Of a DNA stretch of 45,461 nt, positions 1 to 8,070 are shown one piece after another. The notes beneath the pieces are model-generated. The model was not told where the DNA came from and did not search any database. It was given only the letters and a program-made list of their open reading frames with translations. Origin of the DNA: an uncultured Methylococcaceae bacterium (lineage in GTDB: Bacteria > Pseudomonadota > Gammaproteobacteria > Methylococcales > Methylococcaceae); NCBI GenBank assembly GCA_903911305.1, contig CAIWDB010000139.1, positions 1 to 45,461 of the forward strand. Direction: 5' to 3'. Numbering within the stretch: position 1 is the first letter of the stretch; each line of letters starts with the position of its first letter. The position numbers were made by a program, and so were the translations under genes.

Positions 1-65
1 AGATACCATCTGACACAGGTTAGGATGATTTCTTTTACGAAGCGGTGTCCTTTAAAGTCGATCAT
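1..65 (-). CDS. IS6-family transposase, N-terminal fragment (runs off the window)
   Basis: This frame is too short for the ORF track. Reading leftward from the ATG complement at 63-65 gives MIDFKGHRFVKEIILTCVRW, which continues off the edge. The pattern FKG-H-F---III--VRWY is the conserved N-terminus of IS6/IS26/IS240-type DDE transposases, preceding their helix-turn-helix. Only 21 codons are visible, so the DDE catalytic residues cannot be checked. The nearby terminal-repeat-like sequence supports the call. Confidence 0.7.
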   Translation of the reverse strand, partial: MIDFKGHRFVKEIILTCVRWY

Positions 66-141
66 GCGGGCAATTCGGGAGGAGATTTTTGGGCGGCATA
101 GTTTACCGAAATCGCCCCATCCTTGCTAACGCAACGGAACC
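1..141 (-). mobile_element. End of an IS6-family insertion sequence (cut by window edge)
   Basis: The left edge holds the 5' part of an IS6-like transposase gene on the minus strand. About 55 bp upstream of its start, the minus-strand sequence GGTTCCGTTGCGTTAGCAAG (complement of 122-141) resembles the IS6-family terminal repeat, which typically begins GG-TCTGTTGC. I place the element's outer end at 141. The other end lies outside the window, so completeness and target duplication cannot be judged. Family assignment comes from motif memory only. Confidence 0.65.
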
Positions 142-459
142 GATAAACTTGTCTTTACCGAGAAACTTGGGATGACACCTGAAATACTCCATATCTTAAC
201 CTTGGCATCACACTTTGGTTATCTGATTCATAAGCGTTTTTTATAAAACATTAAAATTTTTCAGTTTTTTTTAAAAACTATCTATTTCTTCTTAACGTTT
301 TCTGCTATAAAAATAACCTATGGGAATGTAAAAGCCAGTTGGCAAACAAACCGCTTCCTAACAGATAACGGCAAAGCCATCTCGCCCACACACCCATGCC
401 AAACGCCCGCTTACTGTCACTGCGGGAACCTGTAAACCCGTTTTTGGGGAGAATGTGCT
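142..459. other. Non-coding stretch between the IS end and the 460-771 gene
   Basis: No credible ORF. The part from about 235 to 320 is strongly AT-rich with A and T runs, and holds TATAAA at 306-311 with TTAACG about 10 bases earlier. That spacing is too short for a canonical promoter pair, so a promoter for the downstream gene is only suggested. A ribosome binding site GGGGAG lies at 447-452, just before the ATG at 460. Confidence 0.4.
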
Positions 460-771
460 ATGACTGAATCTGAAACTGTACGCATCCCAAACATGTTTGG
501 CTTGCAATTTGGCCAAGGGGGCTCCCAAGGAGCGGGTGAAACAGGAGTGGATGCCCATAAGAAGTTGGAGCATTTTATGGCAACCGGGCTAGGCAGCCGC
601 GGAGGCCCGAATAAAATATCCAACAAGTTAAAAAGACGTCCAATGTCGTATCTTTTGCGCAACGCCATTCCGTTGGAATACTTGATGGCGACGGGGCTTC
701 GCAGCCGCGGCGGCCCGAACAAGGTCACCAATAAGCTAAGAAGCCGCCTGTCCTCATATTTGTACGATTGA
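460..771 (+). CDS. Small basic protein with two tandem 32-residue modules, unknown function
   Basis: I do not recognise this 103-residue protein. Residues 36-67 and 72-103 are two copies of one module sharing the core MATGL-SRGGPNK--NKL and ending in a SYL motif. The copies differ at many third codon positions (for example gcaacc versus gcgacg) while the protein core is kept, which argues for selection on the protein. The N-terminal 35 residues are glycine-rich and unlike the modules. There is no signal peptide, membrane segment or cysteine. A ribosome binding site GGGGAG stands 7 bases before the ATG. It converges on the lipid-transport operon and follows an IS end. It could be a nucleic-acid-binding or precursor-type peptide, but nothing here decides that. 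The minus-strand ORF over the same bases is a shadow. Confidence 0.7.
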   Translation: MTESETVRIPNMFGLQFGQGGSQGAGETGVDAHKKLEHFMATGLGSRGGPNKISNKLKRRPMSYLLRNAIPLEYLMATGLRSRGGPNKVTNKLRSRLSSYLYD

Positions 772-824
772 ACAACGGAGCCGCAGGGACGCGGCAGCGT
801 GGGCGCGAGTTGCCGAGCGCTCAC

Positions 825-1442
825 TTACCCTTGGTTTTCCTTAACTAGCCGTCTCAAACCCAAAGCCAAATCCCGGCTTAGCCGGTTTAGGCATTCATTC
901 ATTGCGCTTGCCATCAACCCATAATCTGTGATCGATGCCGGTTCGCGGTAGTCGGCTTGACGGCCCGACACCGTCTGTTCGCCACGGGCTACGCTCCATT
1001 GTGCGGTCAACACCGCCACACCCTGCGGATCGACGTAAAATTCCAAGACAGTGACAGACACTTTAAATGTCGCCTGTTGCGCACGGGGGGACGAATTCGA
1101 CATCACTACATCCGACGGCACCAACAAGCCAAGGTTTTGCACCAACACCCTAGCGATATTGTCGTCCAAGCGTTCGGCCCAACGATTGGTTTCACTCAAG
1201 TGATAGGCGTTTTTGCCAGTCGCCGTCACCATTTGCGGGCGATCCAGGTACTGTGGGATGCGAACGGGGCTAAGGGCGATGAAAGGCCGGGCGGATTCAT
1301 TGAGCAGACCGGCATCCTCAGTGCCCTTGATCGGTTCCAACAGATAAAATTGCGACAACGGAGACTTCCCCCCGATACAGGCCGATAGCAACAAGGCCAA
1401 CAGCAGCAAGGGCAAAACGGGCCGGATCAAACTCATGATCAA
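825..1442 (-). CDS. PqiC-like (DUF330) ABC-transport auxiliary lipoprotein
   Basis: A 205-residue lipoprotein. The N-terminal hydrophobic stretch ends in a lipobox LLLSAC with the acylated cysteine at residue 22. The following sequence (FYLLEPI, then the P-RIPQYLDRPQMV segment and a beta-rich C-terminal half) is typical of the PqiC/DUF330 family, outer-membrane lipoproteins that partner MCE proteins in moving phospholipids across the periplasm. Its start is 5 bases after the stop of the MlaD-like gene, so the two are translated together as the last genes of the minus-strand operon. Length is normal for the family. Likely role: the outer-membrane end of the lipid-transfer path built by the upstream permease, ATPase and MCE genes. 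Confidence 0.85.
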   Translation of the reverse strand: MIMSLIRPVLPLLLLALLLSACIGGKSPLSQFYLLEPIKGTEDAGLLNESARPFIALSPVRIPQYLDRPQMVTATGKNAYHLSETNRWAERLDDNIARVLVQNLGLLVPSDVVMSNSSPRAQQATFKVSVTVLEFYVDPQGVAVLTAQWSVARGEQTVSGRQADYREPASITDYGLMASAMNECLNRLSRDLALGLRRLVKENQG

Positions 1443-1447
1443 TATCC

Positions 1448-2515
1448 TTAATGGTCTTTACCGGAAATCACCGATTCCGGGTGGCGTTCTAGGTAATCCG
1501 TCAGATTTTTCAGGGAACGGGCTGCATCCCTCATCGCGACCAAGGTTTCGTTCAAGGTGGAATCCGGGCCGACCGCGCCATCCACCGTCTTCAACGTTGA
1601 CTGCGCCCTGACGAGTGCGGCGGTCGCGGTGTCCAGTGCAGTCGTTGCGGCCACCATCGCCTTGTCGGCATTGACTAACGCCTTCTCCGCGCCAGCCAGC
1701 ACCGGCTTCACTTCTTGATGGACATCGTTGACCATGGAACGCGAATCTTGCATCAACCCATTGGCCCCAACAACCGTCGCCTTGGTTTCCTTGAGAATGG
1801 GCTCTAGGTTCCGGTTCAGCGTGTCCAAGGCTTGTTGCAATTCCTGCAAGGAATTGGACAAGGCGACATTTGACTGTTTCATTTCCTTGGATGCGATTAG
1901 GTCGCGGATTTCAATCAGGGTGCTGGAAAGATTGTGGGCAATCTCATCAATTGGCAATTTCCGCAATTTCCCCGACATTTCTTCTGCGGTACTGCGAAGT
2001 TCATCGGTCGTAGCGGGTATGCAAGGCAGTTCAATCAACCCCTCATACTCAATATGAGAGAACTGGGCAGGCTTCTCGGGGTACATGCCAAAATCGACAT
2101 ACAGCAAGCCAGTCAGCAGGCTTTGCATCTCCAAACGGGCGCGAAACCCTTCACTGACCAGCTTATTCACATTGGCCCGCAAGCGTTCGGGTTCAGGGTC
2201 GATTTCATCAACCAGCCCGTTCAATCCAACAAAACTATCCCGGTTGATTTCCACAACCACGGGTTTGAACACTTTGCCGGTGTCTTGATCGATTTCAAGC
2301 TTGATGTCTTGAACCATGCCAATCTTGACCCCCTGCATTTTGACTGGCGCGCCGATCTCCAACCCATTCAACGACGAGTCAAAAAAAATCACAAGATAGA
2401 CTTTGTTCGTGTCAAAAAGCTGTGAGCCGCCAAAGATCAGCAGCCCGGCCACTAGCAGTGCCAACGCGCCTAGGGTGAAACCGCCAATGATCATGGGGTT
2501 GACGGGTTTACTCAT
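1448..2515 (-). CDS. MlaD/PqiB-like MCE-domain protein, periplasmic lipid-transfer subunit
   Basis: A 355-residue single-pass protein. A membrane anchor (about residues 8-30, MIIGGFTLGALALLVAGLLI) precedes one MCE domain (about 38-120, with the G-PVKMQGVKIGMV core). The C-terminal half (about 185-340) is rich in alanine, leucine and charged residues, consistent with a long helix. Known MCE proteins form hexameric rings that carry phospholipid between inner-membrane ABC transporter and outer membrane. The gene lies between the embedded methyltransferase (42 bases upstream) and the PqiC-like lipoprotein. A single MCE domain with a long helical tail fits the MlaD/Mce type better than multi-domain PqiB. 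Confidence 0.87.
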   Translation of the reverse strand: MSKPVNPMIIGGFTLGALALLVAGLLIFGGSQLFDTNKVYLVIFFDSSLNGLEIGAPVKMQGVKIGMVQDIKLEIDQDTGKVFKPVVVEINRDSFVGLNGLVDEIDPEPERLRANVNKLVSEGFRARLEMQSLLTGLLYVDFGMYPEKPAQFSHIEYEGLIELPCIPATTDELRSTAEEMSGKLRKLPIDEIAHNLSSTLIEIRDLIASKEMKQSNVALSNSLQELQQALDTLNRNLEPILKETKATVVGANGLMQDSRSMVNDVHQEVKPVLAGAEKALVNADKAMVAATTALDTATAALVRAQSTLKTVDGAVGPDSTLNETLVAMRDAARSLKNLTDYLERHPESVISGKDH

Positions 2516-2557
2516 AAACTACAGCGCTGCCAATGAACGGGGACACCTCGCCACCGC

Positions 2558-3382
2558 TTAAGACTTGCCCACAGTCCCGGCAACCAAGACGCGACCGCCG
2601 ATAAACGGACCCAACCAAGGAAAAACCCGCATGAAACAGCAATCCACTTTGCTGATCCAATCCGCGTCCGGCAACAAACGGCGGACTAGAAAATTGAAGT
2701 AAGCCCGGTGCAACACATTCGACATCGGAGCCTCGACCCAACGCATGTCATCCTCGCTCATCTTGCGCTCGTCGGCGGTAATATAGGGTTTGCGGGAACC
2801 ATAAATCAGTCGCTGCATCCGGGGGTACAGAACCTGCTCGACGAATTGGGAACGCCGCACGTTTTCAGTCAGGCTATGGGAATAAACCTCACTCACCACC
2901 AGCAGCCCGCCCGCTTTGATGACACGGCGTATCTCAGCGACAGTCGGCACCACATCGCAATGATGCAGCACATCATGGGCAAGCACCATATCAAACAGAC
3001 TGTCTTCATACGGTAACGTCTCGGCCGGAGCCACCTTAAAATCAATGCTGAGCGCATCCCTGCCGGCGCGTTCGCGGGCAATCTCAATGGATTCCGGGCT
3101 TAAGTCGAAGGCATGGACATTGGCCCCTAGCTTAGCCACGCGCAACGCATCATCGCCAAACCCACAGCCAATGACGAGGACGTTTTTCCCTTTCAGGCCC
3201 AAACCCCGAAGGTATGAATACAGCGCCCAGTAGGGATTCCACCAACGGCGGACCTCGGAAAAAACGACTTCGTAGTTAGTCGGCTGCTCCGCAAGATGGC
3301 GGTGCTTTTTGGCATGCTCCCGGTGATACTCCAGTTCGCGCAATTGCCGTACCGTATAACCGTCCTCTTCTTGCATAGTCAT
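2558..3382 (-). CDS. Class I SAM-dependent methyltransferase inside the Mla-like operon
   Basis: A 274-residue protein with a Rossmann-type methyltransferase core. Motif I is VLVIGCGFGDDA (residues 68-79), followed by the acidic end of strand 2 (HAFDLSP, about 91-97) and a post-motif segment MVLAHDVLHHC. The substrate is not evident; the fold and the VLHH segment recall Methyltransf_11/UbiE-like enzymes. The last third (about 190-274) is less conserved and moderately hydrophobic, so membrane association is possible. It lies 221 bases after the transporter ATPase gene and 42 before the MCE gene, on the same strand, with a strong hairpin in the upstream gap. It is not a usual member of Mla or Pqi operons; a role in modifying the carried lipid is speculation. 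Confidence 0.85.
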   Translation of the reverse strand: MTMQEEDGYTVRQLRELEYHREHAKKHRHLAEQPTNYEVVFSEVRRWWNPYWALYSYLRGLGLKGKNVLVIGCGFGDDALRVAKLGANVHAFDLSPESIEIARERAGRDALSIDFKVAPAETLPYEDSLFDMVLAHDVLHHCDVVPTVAEIRRVIKAGGLLVVSEVYSHSLTENVRRSQFVEQVLYPRMQRLIYGSRKPYITADERKMSEDDMRWVEAPMSNVLHRAYFNFLVRRLLPDADWISKVDCCFMRVFPWLGPFIGGRVLVAGTVGKS

Positions 3383-3493
3383 GCGATCCCAAATCTTCAG
3401 GTATATAAAAGAATCAATTATAACGCCACTGCCATCGCAAGGCGCAAGCCGTTTTCTCGCCCACTTATCAAACTAAGTTTCGATAAGTAATGC

Positions 3494-3521
3494 GGCCTCG
3501 CAAGGCTGGCCTTGCGAGGCC
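3494..3521. terminator. Perfect 12-bp hairpin between ATPase and methyltransferase genes
   Basis: GGCCTCGCAAGG (3494-3505) and CCTTGCGAGGCC (3510-3521) form a perfect 12-bp stem with a CTGG loop. The flanks taagt and actta can extend the stem past a bulge. There is no T run on either strand, so this is not a classical intrinsic terminator. It may act as an mRNA processing or stability element that lowers expression of the methyltransferase, MCE and lipoprotein genes relative to the permease and ATPase. Confidence 0.5.
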
Positions 3522-3603
3522 ACTTACAGACAAGGCAAACTTCGCACTCCCAGCCTAATGTCAAATACCGCTTGGCTGGGCGCATCACTTTTTATTGCAC
3601 CTT

Positions 3604-4362
3604 TCAAACAGCCCTCCCCTCGCCCCTCGTCAGAAACTGGATGATTTTGGGGTTGGAGGACTCCGCCAGCAGTTTTTTCGGGGAGCCTGTCGCCAACATG
3701 GTCTTGGTGTCGGCATCCAAAAACACCGAATTGTTGCCAATGGCGAAGATGCTGGCCAGTTCGTGAGTGACCACCACAATCGTCGTGCCCAAGGTGTCGC
3801 GCAGATTGATAATCAGATCGTCCAACAAACGGGCGCTGACCGGGTCCAGCCCTGCCGACGGCTCGTCGAAGAACAAAATCTCAGGGTCCAAGGCTATCGC
3901 ACGGGCCAACCCGGCGCGCTTCTGCATACCGCCCGAAATTTCGGACGGGTAATAATCCTCAAAACCGGCCAGCCCAACCAAGGCCAGCTTGTAGGAGACG
4001 ATATCTTGGATTTCGACACGGCTTAGCTTGGTGAACTCGGCCAATGGCAGGGCGATATTCTCCGATAGCGTCAGTGAACTGAACAACGCACCGCTTTGGT
4101 AAAGCACGCCTATGCGGCGCATGATCGACACCCGTTCGCTTGCATCCGTCTGCCAAAAATTTTGCGTGTCATAAAACACCTCGCCTTTGGCCGGACTCTG
4201 CAATCCGATCAGGTGTTTCAACAAAGTACTCTTGCCGCAGCCAGACCCGCCCATGATGATGAACACATCGCCCCGGCAGATGGTGAAATTCAGATCATGC
4301 TGGATCACGAAGTCCCCATAGGCCATGGTCAGGCCCATCACGGTGATATGCGGGTTCGCCAT
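3604..4362 (-). CDS. MlaF-like ABC transporter ATP-binding protein
   Basis: ATPase subunit of the lipid transporter. From the start chosen here, the Walker A motif GGSGCGKST lies at residues 38-46, the ABC signature SGGMQ at 143-147, Walker B ILFFDE at 162-167, and the downstream switch histidine in VVVTHE. The SGGMQKRAGLARAIAL version is typical of MlaF/Ttg2A. I chose the ATG at 4362 (MANPHITV) because family members begin at about this point and it falls 8 bases after the permease stop. The ORF-track start at 4392 would add 10 residues and overlap the permease gene. The ATPase powers lipid movement through the MlaE-like permease. Confidence 0.87.
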   Translation of the reverse strand: MANPHITVMGLTMAYGDFVIQHDLNFTICRGDVFIIMGGSGCGKSTLLKHLIGLQSPAKGEVFYDTQNFWQTDASERVSIMRRIGVLYQSGALFSSLTLSENIALPLAEFTKLSRVEIQDIVSYKLALVGLAGFEDYYPSEISGGMQKRAGLARAIALDPEILFFDEPSAGLDPVSARLLDDLIINLRDTLGTTIVVVTHELASIFAIGNNSVFLDADTKTMLATGSPKKLLAESSNPKIIQFLTRGEGRAV

Positions 4363-4370
4363 ACTGCCAT

Positions 4371-5537
4371 TCAAACCCCAAACCGGCTGCAAATCAATGT
4401 GATCACCGAATCCGCCACCACGATGTAAACAATGCTATTGACCATGGCTGCCGTCGCCGCGTCACCCACCGCCGAGGCACTGCGTCCGCATTGCATACCC
4501 CTCATACAACCTGCGACCGCGACCAGTATCGCAAACACCACACTCTTCCCTAAACCAACCGAGAAATCGGACAAATGCACCGCCCTGCGCGTTTCATTGT
4601 AATACTGTAGAAAGGAGACATCAAAGGCGCTGACTGTCACCAGCGCGCCGCCTATTATGCCCATCAAATCGGAATATAGCGCCAGCAAGGGCATCATCAG
4701 CACCAAAGCCGACAGGCGCGGCAACACGAGGAATTCCATGGGTGAAATGCCCATGGTCTTGAGTGCATCGATCTCACTGTTGACGTTCATCGTCCCCAGT
4801 TGCGCCGCATAGGCTGCCCCGGTACGGCCCGACATGATGACTGCCGTCATCAAAGCCCCCATTTCACGCACAGTCCCCAAACCCACCAGATCGGCAATGT
4901 AAATCTGTGCGCCGAACATCGATAACTGCACCGCGCCGACAAAGGCCAAGATCAGGCCCACCAGCAAGCTGATTAGCGTAATGATCGGGAGCGCCGAAGG
5001 CCCTGCATCCTGAATGCACAGTAGCATGTCCACAGGCCGGAACCTCGCCTTGCCGCGCAACAATGCCCATCCGGCCAATATGGCTTCGCCGATGAAATAA
5101 ACCAATCCCTGGACATCTTTCCACGCGGCCAACACTGCCTTGCCGACCTCAGTCAACATAGGCTTGCCCTGTTCCGAGCGCCTCGCGCCAGTTCGCTCGG
5201 GAACCGCCCGAGCCAATTTGAGCAAGCCTTGGACACCCTCCGGCAAACCGGCTACATCCACGTCGATGCCCAGCCGTTGGCACTCATCGCCGATTTTGAT
5301 CAGGCAGGTTGGCAGACGGCTATCCCATGCCGTTAGATCGCCGGATTGCAACAGGAGTCGGTGGGGTTTCTGTTTGAATGCCAATTCGGCAATCACCTCT
5401 GAGGCCGACCCGCCAATGGTTGCCTTTTTAACCCAGTCACCGCTGAATTGGAGAATGGAAACAGCTAAATCGTCGGTGGGTATAAGCTTAACAGCCCCGA
5501 CACTCGCCTGCGGGCTAGTCGTCTCAATTGGCTTCAT
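4371..5537 (-). CDS. MlaE-like ABC permease with N-terminal STAS-like domain
   Basis: A 388-residue inner-membrane protein. About residues 15-110 form a soluble STAS-like domain (alternating short strands and helices, DLAVSILQFSGDW onward). Residues about 140-388 carry the MlaE permease domain with the conserved stretch LMTAVIMSGRTGAAYAAQLG and the following EIDAL-TMGI-P segment. In Escherichia coli the STAS protein MlaB is separate; a fused STAS-permease form is common in other proteobacteria and explains the absence of an mlaB gene. It is the first gene of the operon. The 170-base gap upstream (5538-5707) contains no gene and probably holds the promoter. Confidence 0.87.
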   Translation of the reverse strand: MKPIETTSPQASVGAVKLIPTDDLAVSILQFSGDWVKKATIGGSASEVIAELAFKQKPHRLLLQSGDLTAWDSRLPTCLIKIGDECQRLGIDVDVAGLPEGVQGLLKLARAVPERTGARRSEQGKPMLTEVGKAVLAAWKDVQGLVYFIGEAILAGWALLRGKARFRPVDMLLCIQDAGPSALPIITLISLLVGLILAFVGAVQLSMFGAQIYIADLVGLGTVREMGALMTAVIMSGRTGAAYAAQLGTMNVNSEIDALKTMGISPMEFLVLPRLSALVLMMPLLALYSDLMGIIGGALVTVSAFDVSFLQYYNETRRAVHLSDFSVGLGKSVVFAILVAVAGCMRGMQCGRSASAVGDAATAAMVNSIVYIVVADSVITLICSRFGV

Positions 5538-5707
5538 TTCGGTTACTGAGTGGATGGGCAGACTTTCTGGTTGAGGTTGGTTGATTCTTCCCCCTCGTTC
5601 ACTTCACGGGTCACGCTATTCGATACTAGGCCGGCAACATGAATTCCTTGGGTTCCGGCCTGCCCCGATGGAAAACTTCCACTTTCGCTGAAAAGCAAAC
5701 TGTCCCG

Positions 5708-6478
5708 TCACTCGGTTAGCGAATCTTGGAACCAAGCGAACAGTAGCGGATCGCCGCGGCTTAAGGCATGATCGAAATGATCCATCGACAGGATGCACGG
5801 GATGACCGGCCCGTAGTAATCCACCTGTTCCCCAATTTGTTCGAGCGAAAAATAAAACATACGCTCCAACAGGCGGGCAAGGGGCTTTTCCATGGCCATA
5901 TACCAATAGTCAATCCCGTTCAGTTTACAATGCCGGTATACTTGCCGCAACAAGCCGAGCAAAATTTCCGGCTGGAGCTTTCGCCGGTCGGAGGAATCGC
6001 CTCTTTGTGCCCTGCGGCGATCAAAGTTTTGGGGAGGCATTGGTGTTTCATCCAACAATTGCGAAGGCACCCCAAACACCGTATCGCCGGCACGCCGCCG
6101 GTAAAGCTTGCTGATGACCAAACGCGACACCTCCGTGCATTTATGGTTCGGCGGATCGGTACGGTTGGCGAAAAGCCGGGTGCAATGGTTTTGAAACGGA
6201 AAACGCTCGCCATCGGGGGGGGTGACCAAACGCAACCCACCCACCAAGAGGTCGGTTGTGCTGTAAGCGCCAATATGGGTGGAATAGACATCGAACTCGT
6301 CATGTTCCAAACCGTTCGGATAGTCCTCGGCCGACAGGAACGTTCGCTCTAGGCAATAAACCTGATAACGCAAAGCAAAAATGCGCTCCTCGTTTTGTGG
6401 GTCGGTATGATTGGCAAACGTCTTGAAGGTGAAATGTGGACTATAAGGGGATTCTGGTTTGATCGCCTCTTCCGTCAT
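5708..6478 (-). CDS. PEP-CTERM/exosortase system-associated acyltransferase (N-acyl amino acid synthase-like)
   Basis: GNAT-fold protein resembling the exosortase-associated acyltransferases (family TIGR03694) and the FeeM-type N-acyl amino acid synthases. The hallmark N-terminal segment is ERIFALRYQVYCLERTFL, followed by HDEFDVYSTHIGAY and GGLRLVTP. Conserved arginines and the SRLVISKLYRR motif fit acyl-carrier binding. The ORF track starts at 6562, but no ribosome binding site precedes it and the first 28 residues do not look like the family; the ATG at 6478 (MTEEAIKP) gives a 256-residue protein of normal length. The family is known to co-occur with PEP-CTERM sorting and is thought to acylate a small molecule. 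A PEP-CTERM target is encoded at 15781. Confidence 0.8.
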   Translation of the reverse strand: MTEEAIKPESPYSPHFTFKTFANHTDPQNEERIFALRYQVYCLERTFLSAEDYPNGLEHDEFDVYSTHIGAYSTTDLLVGGLRLVTPPDGERFPFQNHCTRLFANRTDPPNHKCTEVSRLVISKLYRRRAGDTVFGVPSQLLDETPMPPQNFDRRRAQRGDSSDRRKLQPEILLGLLRQVYRHCKLNGIDYWYMAMEKPLARLLERMFYFSLEQIGEQVDYYGPVIPCILSMDHFDHALSRGDPLLFAWFQDSLTE

Positions 6479-6664
6479 AATGGTAGTGTCGCCTGCCAAA
6501 AGTCTGTTGATGAACTGCCGAAATGGCAACCAAGGGCATTCGAGTGGCCTTAGGTGCGGCATTCGTGCGAAAAGCCATTGGATTTTTGCCCCGTGTGTTC
6601 CTACCCTTCACCGCCAGTCGCTTTGCATGACCGCAGTGCCTGCCATCAACACCATAACGGCTGC

Positions 6665-8026
6665 CTAGCTTCTAGGGTATACATAATAAGTGAACTTGCG
6701 CTCATAGTCCAAACCGTTACCAAACGGAAAGCGGTCATAAGGCCATAATACGAGGCTTTCCGGTTGCAAAGGCAAGGGAATGGCACGGCGAATGGCTTGC
6801 CCCACCGTCTCGTCTGACTCATCACATCGGTTGAGTTGGACATGCATTTCTAACCGTTCCCCGGAAAAAGCCAAGCGAAACGCCCCTGTCAGGCGTTCGG
6901 CAGCCTCCCAGTCGGCATACAAAGCATCCTTGTAGACACCCACATGTGAATGGTTTGGCAGCACCTCCTTGTCCCTACCCTTTAGGGCCAACAGGGTTTG
7001 TGGCAAGTCGGCGGGAAGCGATATGCCATGCCTACGAGCCACCTCGTCCAACGTGGCAACGTCAAGCAAGCGAATGGTGTCACCTGTCTGGTAGCGCATC
7101 AATGGAACGGCAAGGCCAGTGTCCAGCATGGATACTGTCATTTGCCCATAGCCGTCGTCATCCAGTCCGACAGACTCGACAAAAATACGCTGTGGATTAA
7201 AACTGTACACCATCGGCAACACCATGCGCGATGGGTCGATGCCAAACACAGCATGGGCAAATTCAGGGTTGCCGAATGCGGAACGGCGCAGCGCGATGGT
7301 GGACGGGGTCTCATAGCACAGATTCAGCCCCAGTTCTGCCACGCCTAGGCTTGCCATTACCCATTGCTCACTGCCCAAACCTAGGCGGTGTGCAATGTAG
7401 TCGCGGTAGCGTTCACCAAAAATCTCCTCGCCAAGGACGGCATTGACCCTATACTGGCTCCAGTCCAAGGATTTTTCCAAGGCATGGTCGGTGAGCCTTT
7501 TCATGAACAGCGGATCGCATACAAGGATGATTTGCCCGTAGTATTTCCCGAACGCTTGCACGAGCGCCACCGCCATGTCTTCGCGCACACTGGTGTTGGC
7601 GACAGTCATGCAGTGCGAGGTAAAGAAAACCCCCATGGGAAGGCAATTGACCGTCAGTGTTTTTATTGACTTGACTTGGAATGCTTCATCCATTGCCAAG
7701 TCGATGAAATATTCGTTCAGGGCGGACTGCTCCCTGCCGGTCAGTCCGAAGGAAAACCTTCCGCTCCCGCCGTGGCCTGAACTGGTGAGCACTTGTGCCA
7801 AGTCACCCGGAATTCCCCCTGCACATAGCCTGTCAATCGGAAAACGGTCAAAGGTGTTAGCCCTGCCCAATAGTGGGCACAGGCTTGAAAAAGAATCCAC
7901 ATCAATCACGCGGCCCACATCCACACCATGTTCGGCACAAAGTTCACGATAAGCCGGCATCTCTTCTGCCGCCCGTTGAAAAGCCTGCAATAACTGGCTC
8001 TGGATTTGTTTAGGAAACTGGTTCAT
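6665..8026 (-). CDS. PaaK-like adenylate-forming enzyme (CoA ligase family)
   Basis: A 453-residue protein of the phenylacetate-CoA ligase (PaaK) branch of AMP-forming ligases. Visible marks are the glycine/serine-rich loop TSSGHGGSGRFSFG near residue 90 (phosphate binding), the YQTGD motif near 315, and the C-terminal GRDKEVLPNHSHVGVYKDAL region matching the hinge and small lid domain. The N-terminal PAYRELCAEHGVD fits the family start. The true substrate is unknown. It lies directly upstream of the exosortase-associated acyltransferase (about 190 bases to the preferred start) on the same strand, so it may supply an activated acyl group to it; that link is an inference. Only 44 bases separate it from the preceding solute-binding gene. 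Confidence 0.8.
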   Translation of the reverse strand: MNQFPKQIQSQLLQAFQRAAEEMPAYRELCAEHGVDVGRVIDVDSFSSLCPLLGRANTFDRFPIDRLCAGGIPGDLAQVLTSSGHGGSGRFSFGLTGREQSALNEYFIDLAMDEAFQVKSIKTLTVNCLPMGVFFTSHCMTVANTSVREDMAVALVQAFGKYYGQIILVCDPLFMKRLTDHALEKSLDWSQYRVNAVLGEEIFGERYRDYIAHRLGLGSEQWVMASLGVAELGLNLCYETPSTIALRRSAFGNPEFAHAVFGIDPSRMVLPMVYSFNPQRIFVESVGLDDDGYGQMTVSMLDTGLAVPLMRYQTGDTIRLLDVATLDEVARRHGISLPADLPQTLLALKGRDKEVLPNHSHVGVYKDALYADWEAAERLTGAFRLAFSGERLEMHVQLNRCDESDETVGQAIRRAIPLPLQPESLVLWPYDRFPFGNGLDYERKFTYYVYPRS

Positions 8027-8070
8027 GGACGTTTGACCTTTGAGATGACTATGCCGACCGTTTAAAATCG

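Noticed and set aside
417-824. 135-residue minus-strand ORF opposite the repeat-module gene
   Set aside because: The synonymous-change pattern and ribosome binding site support the plus-strand frame; this frame repeats only because the DNA is duplicated.
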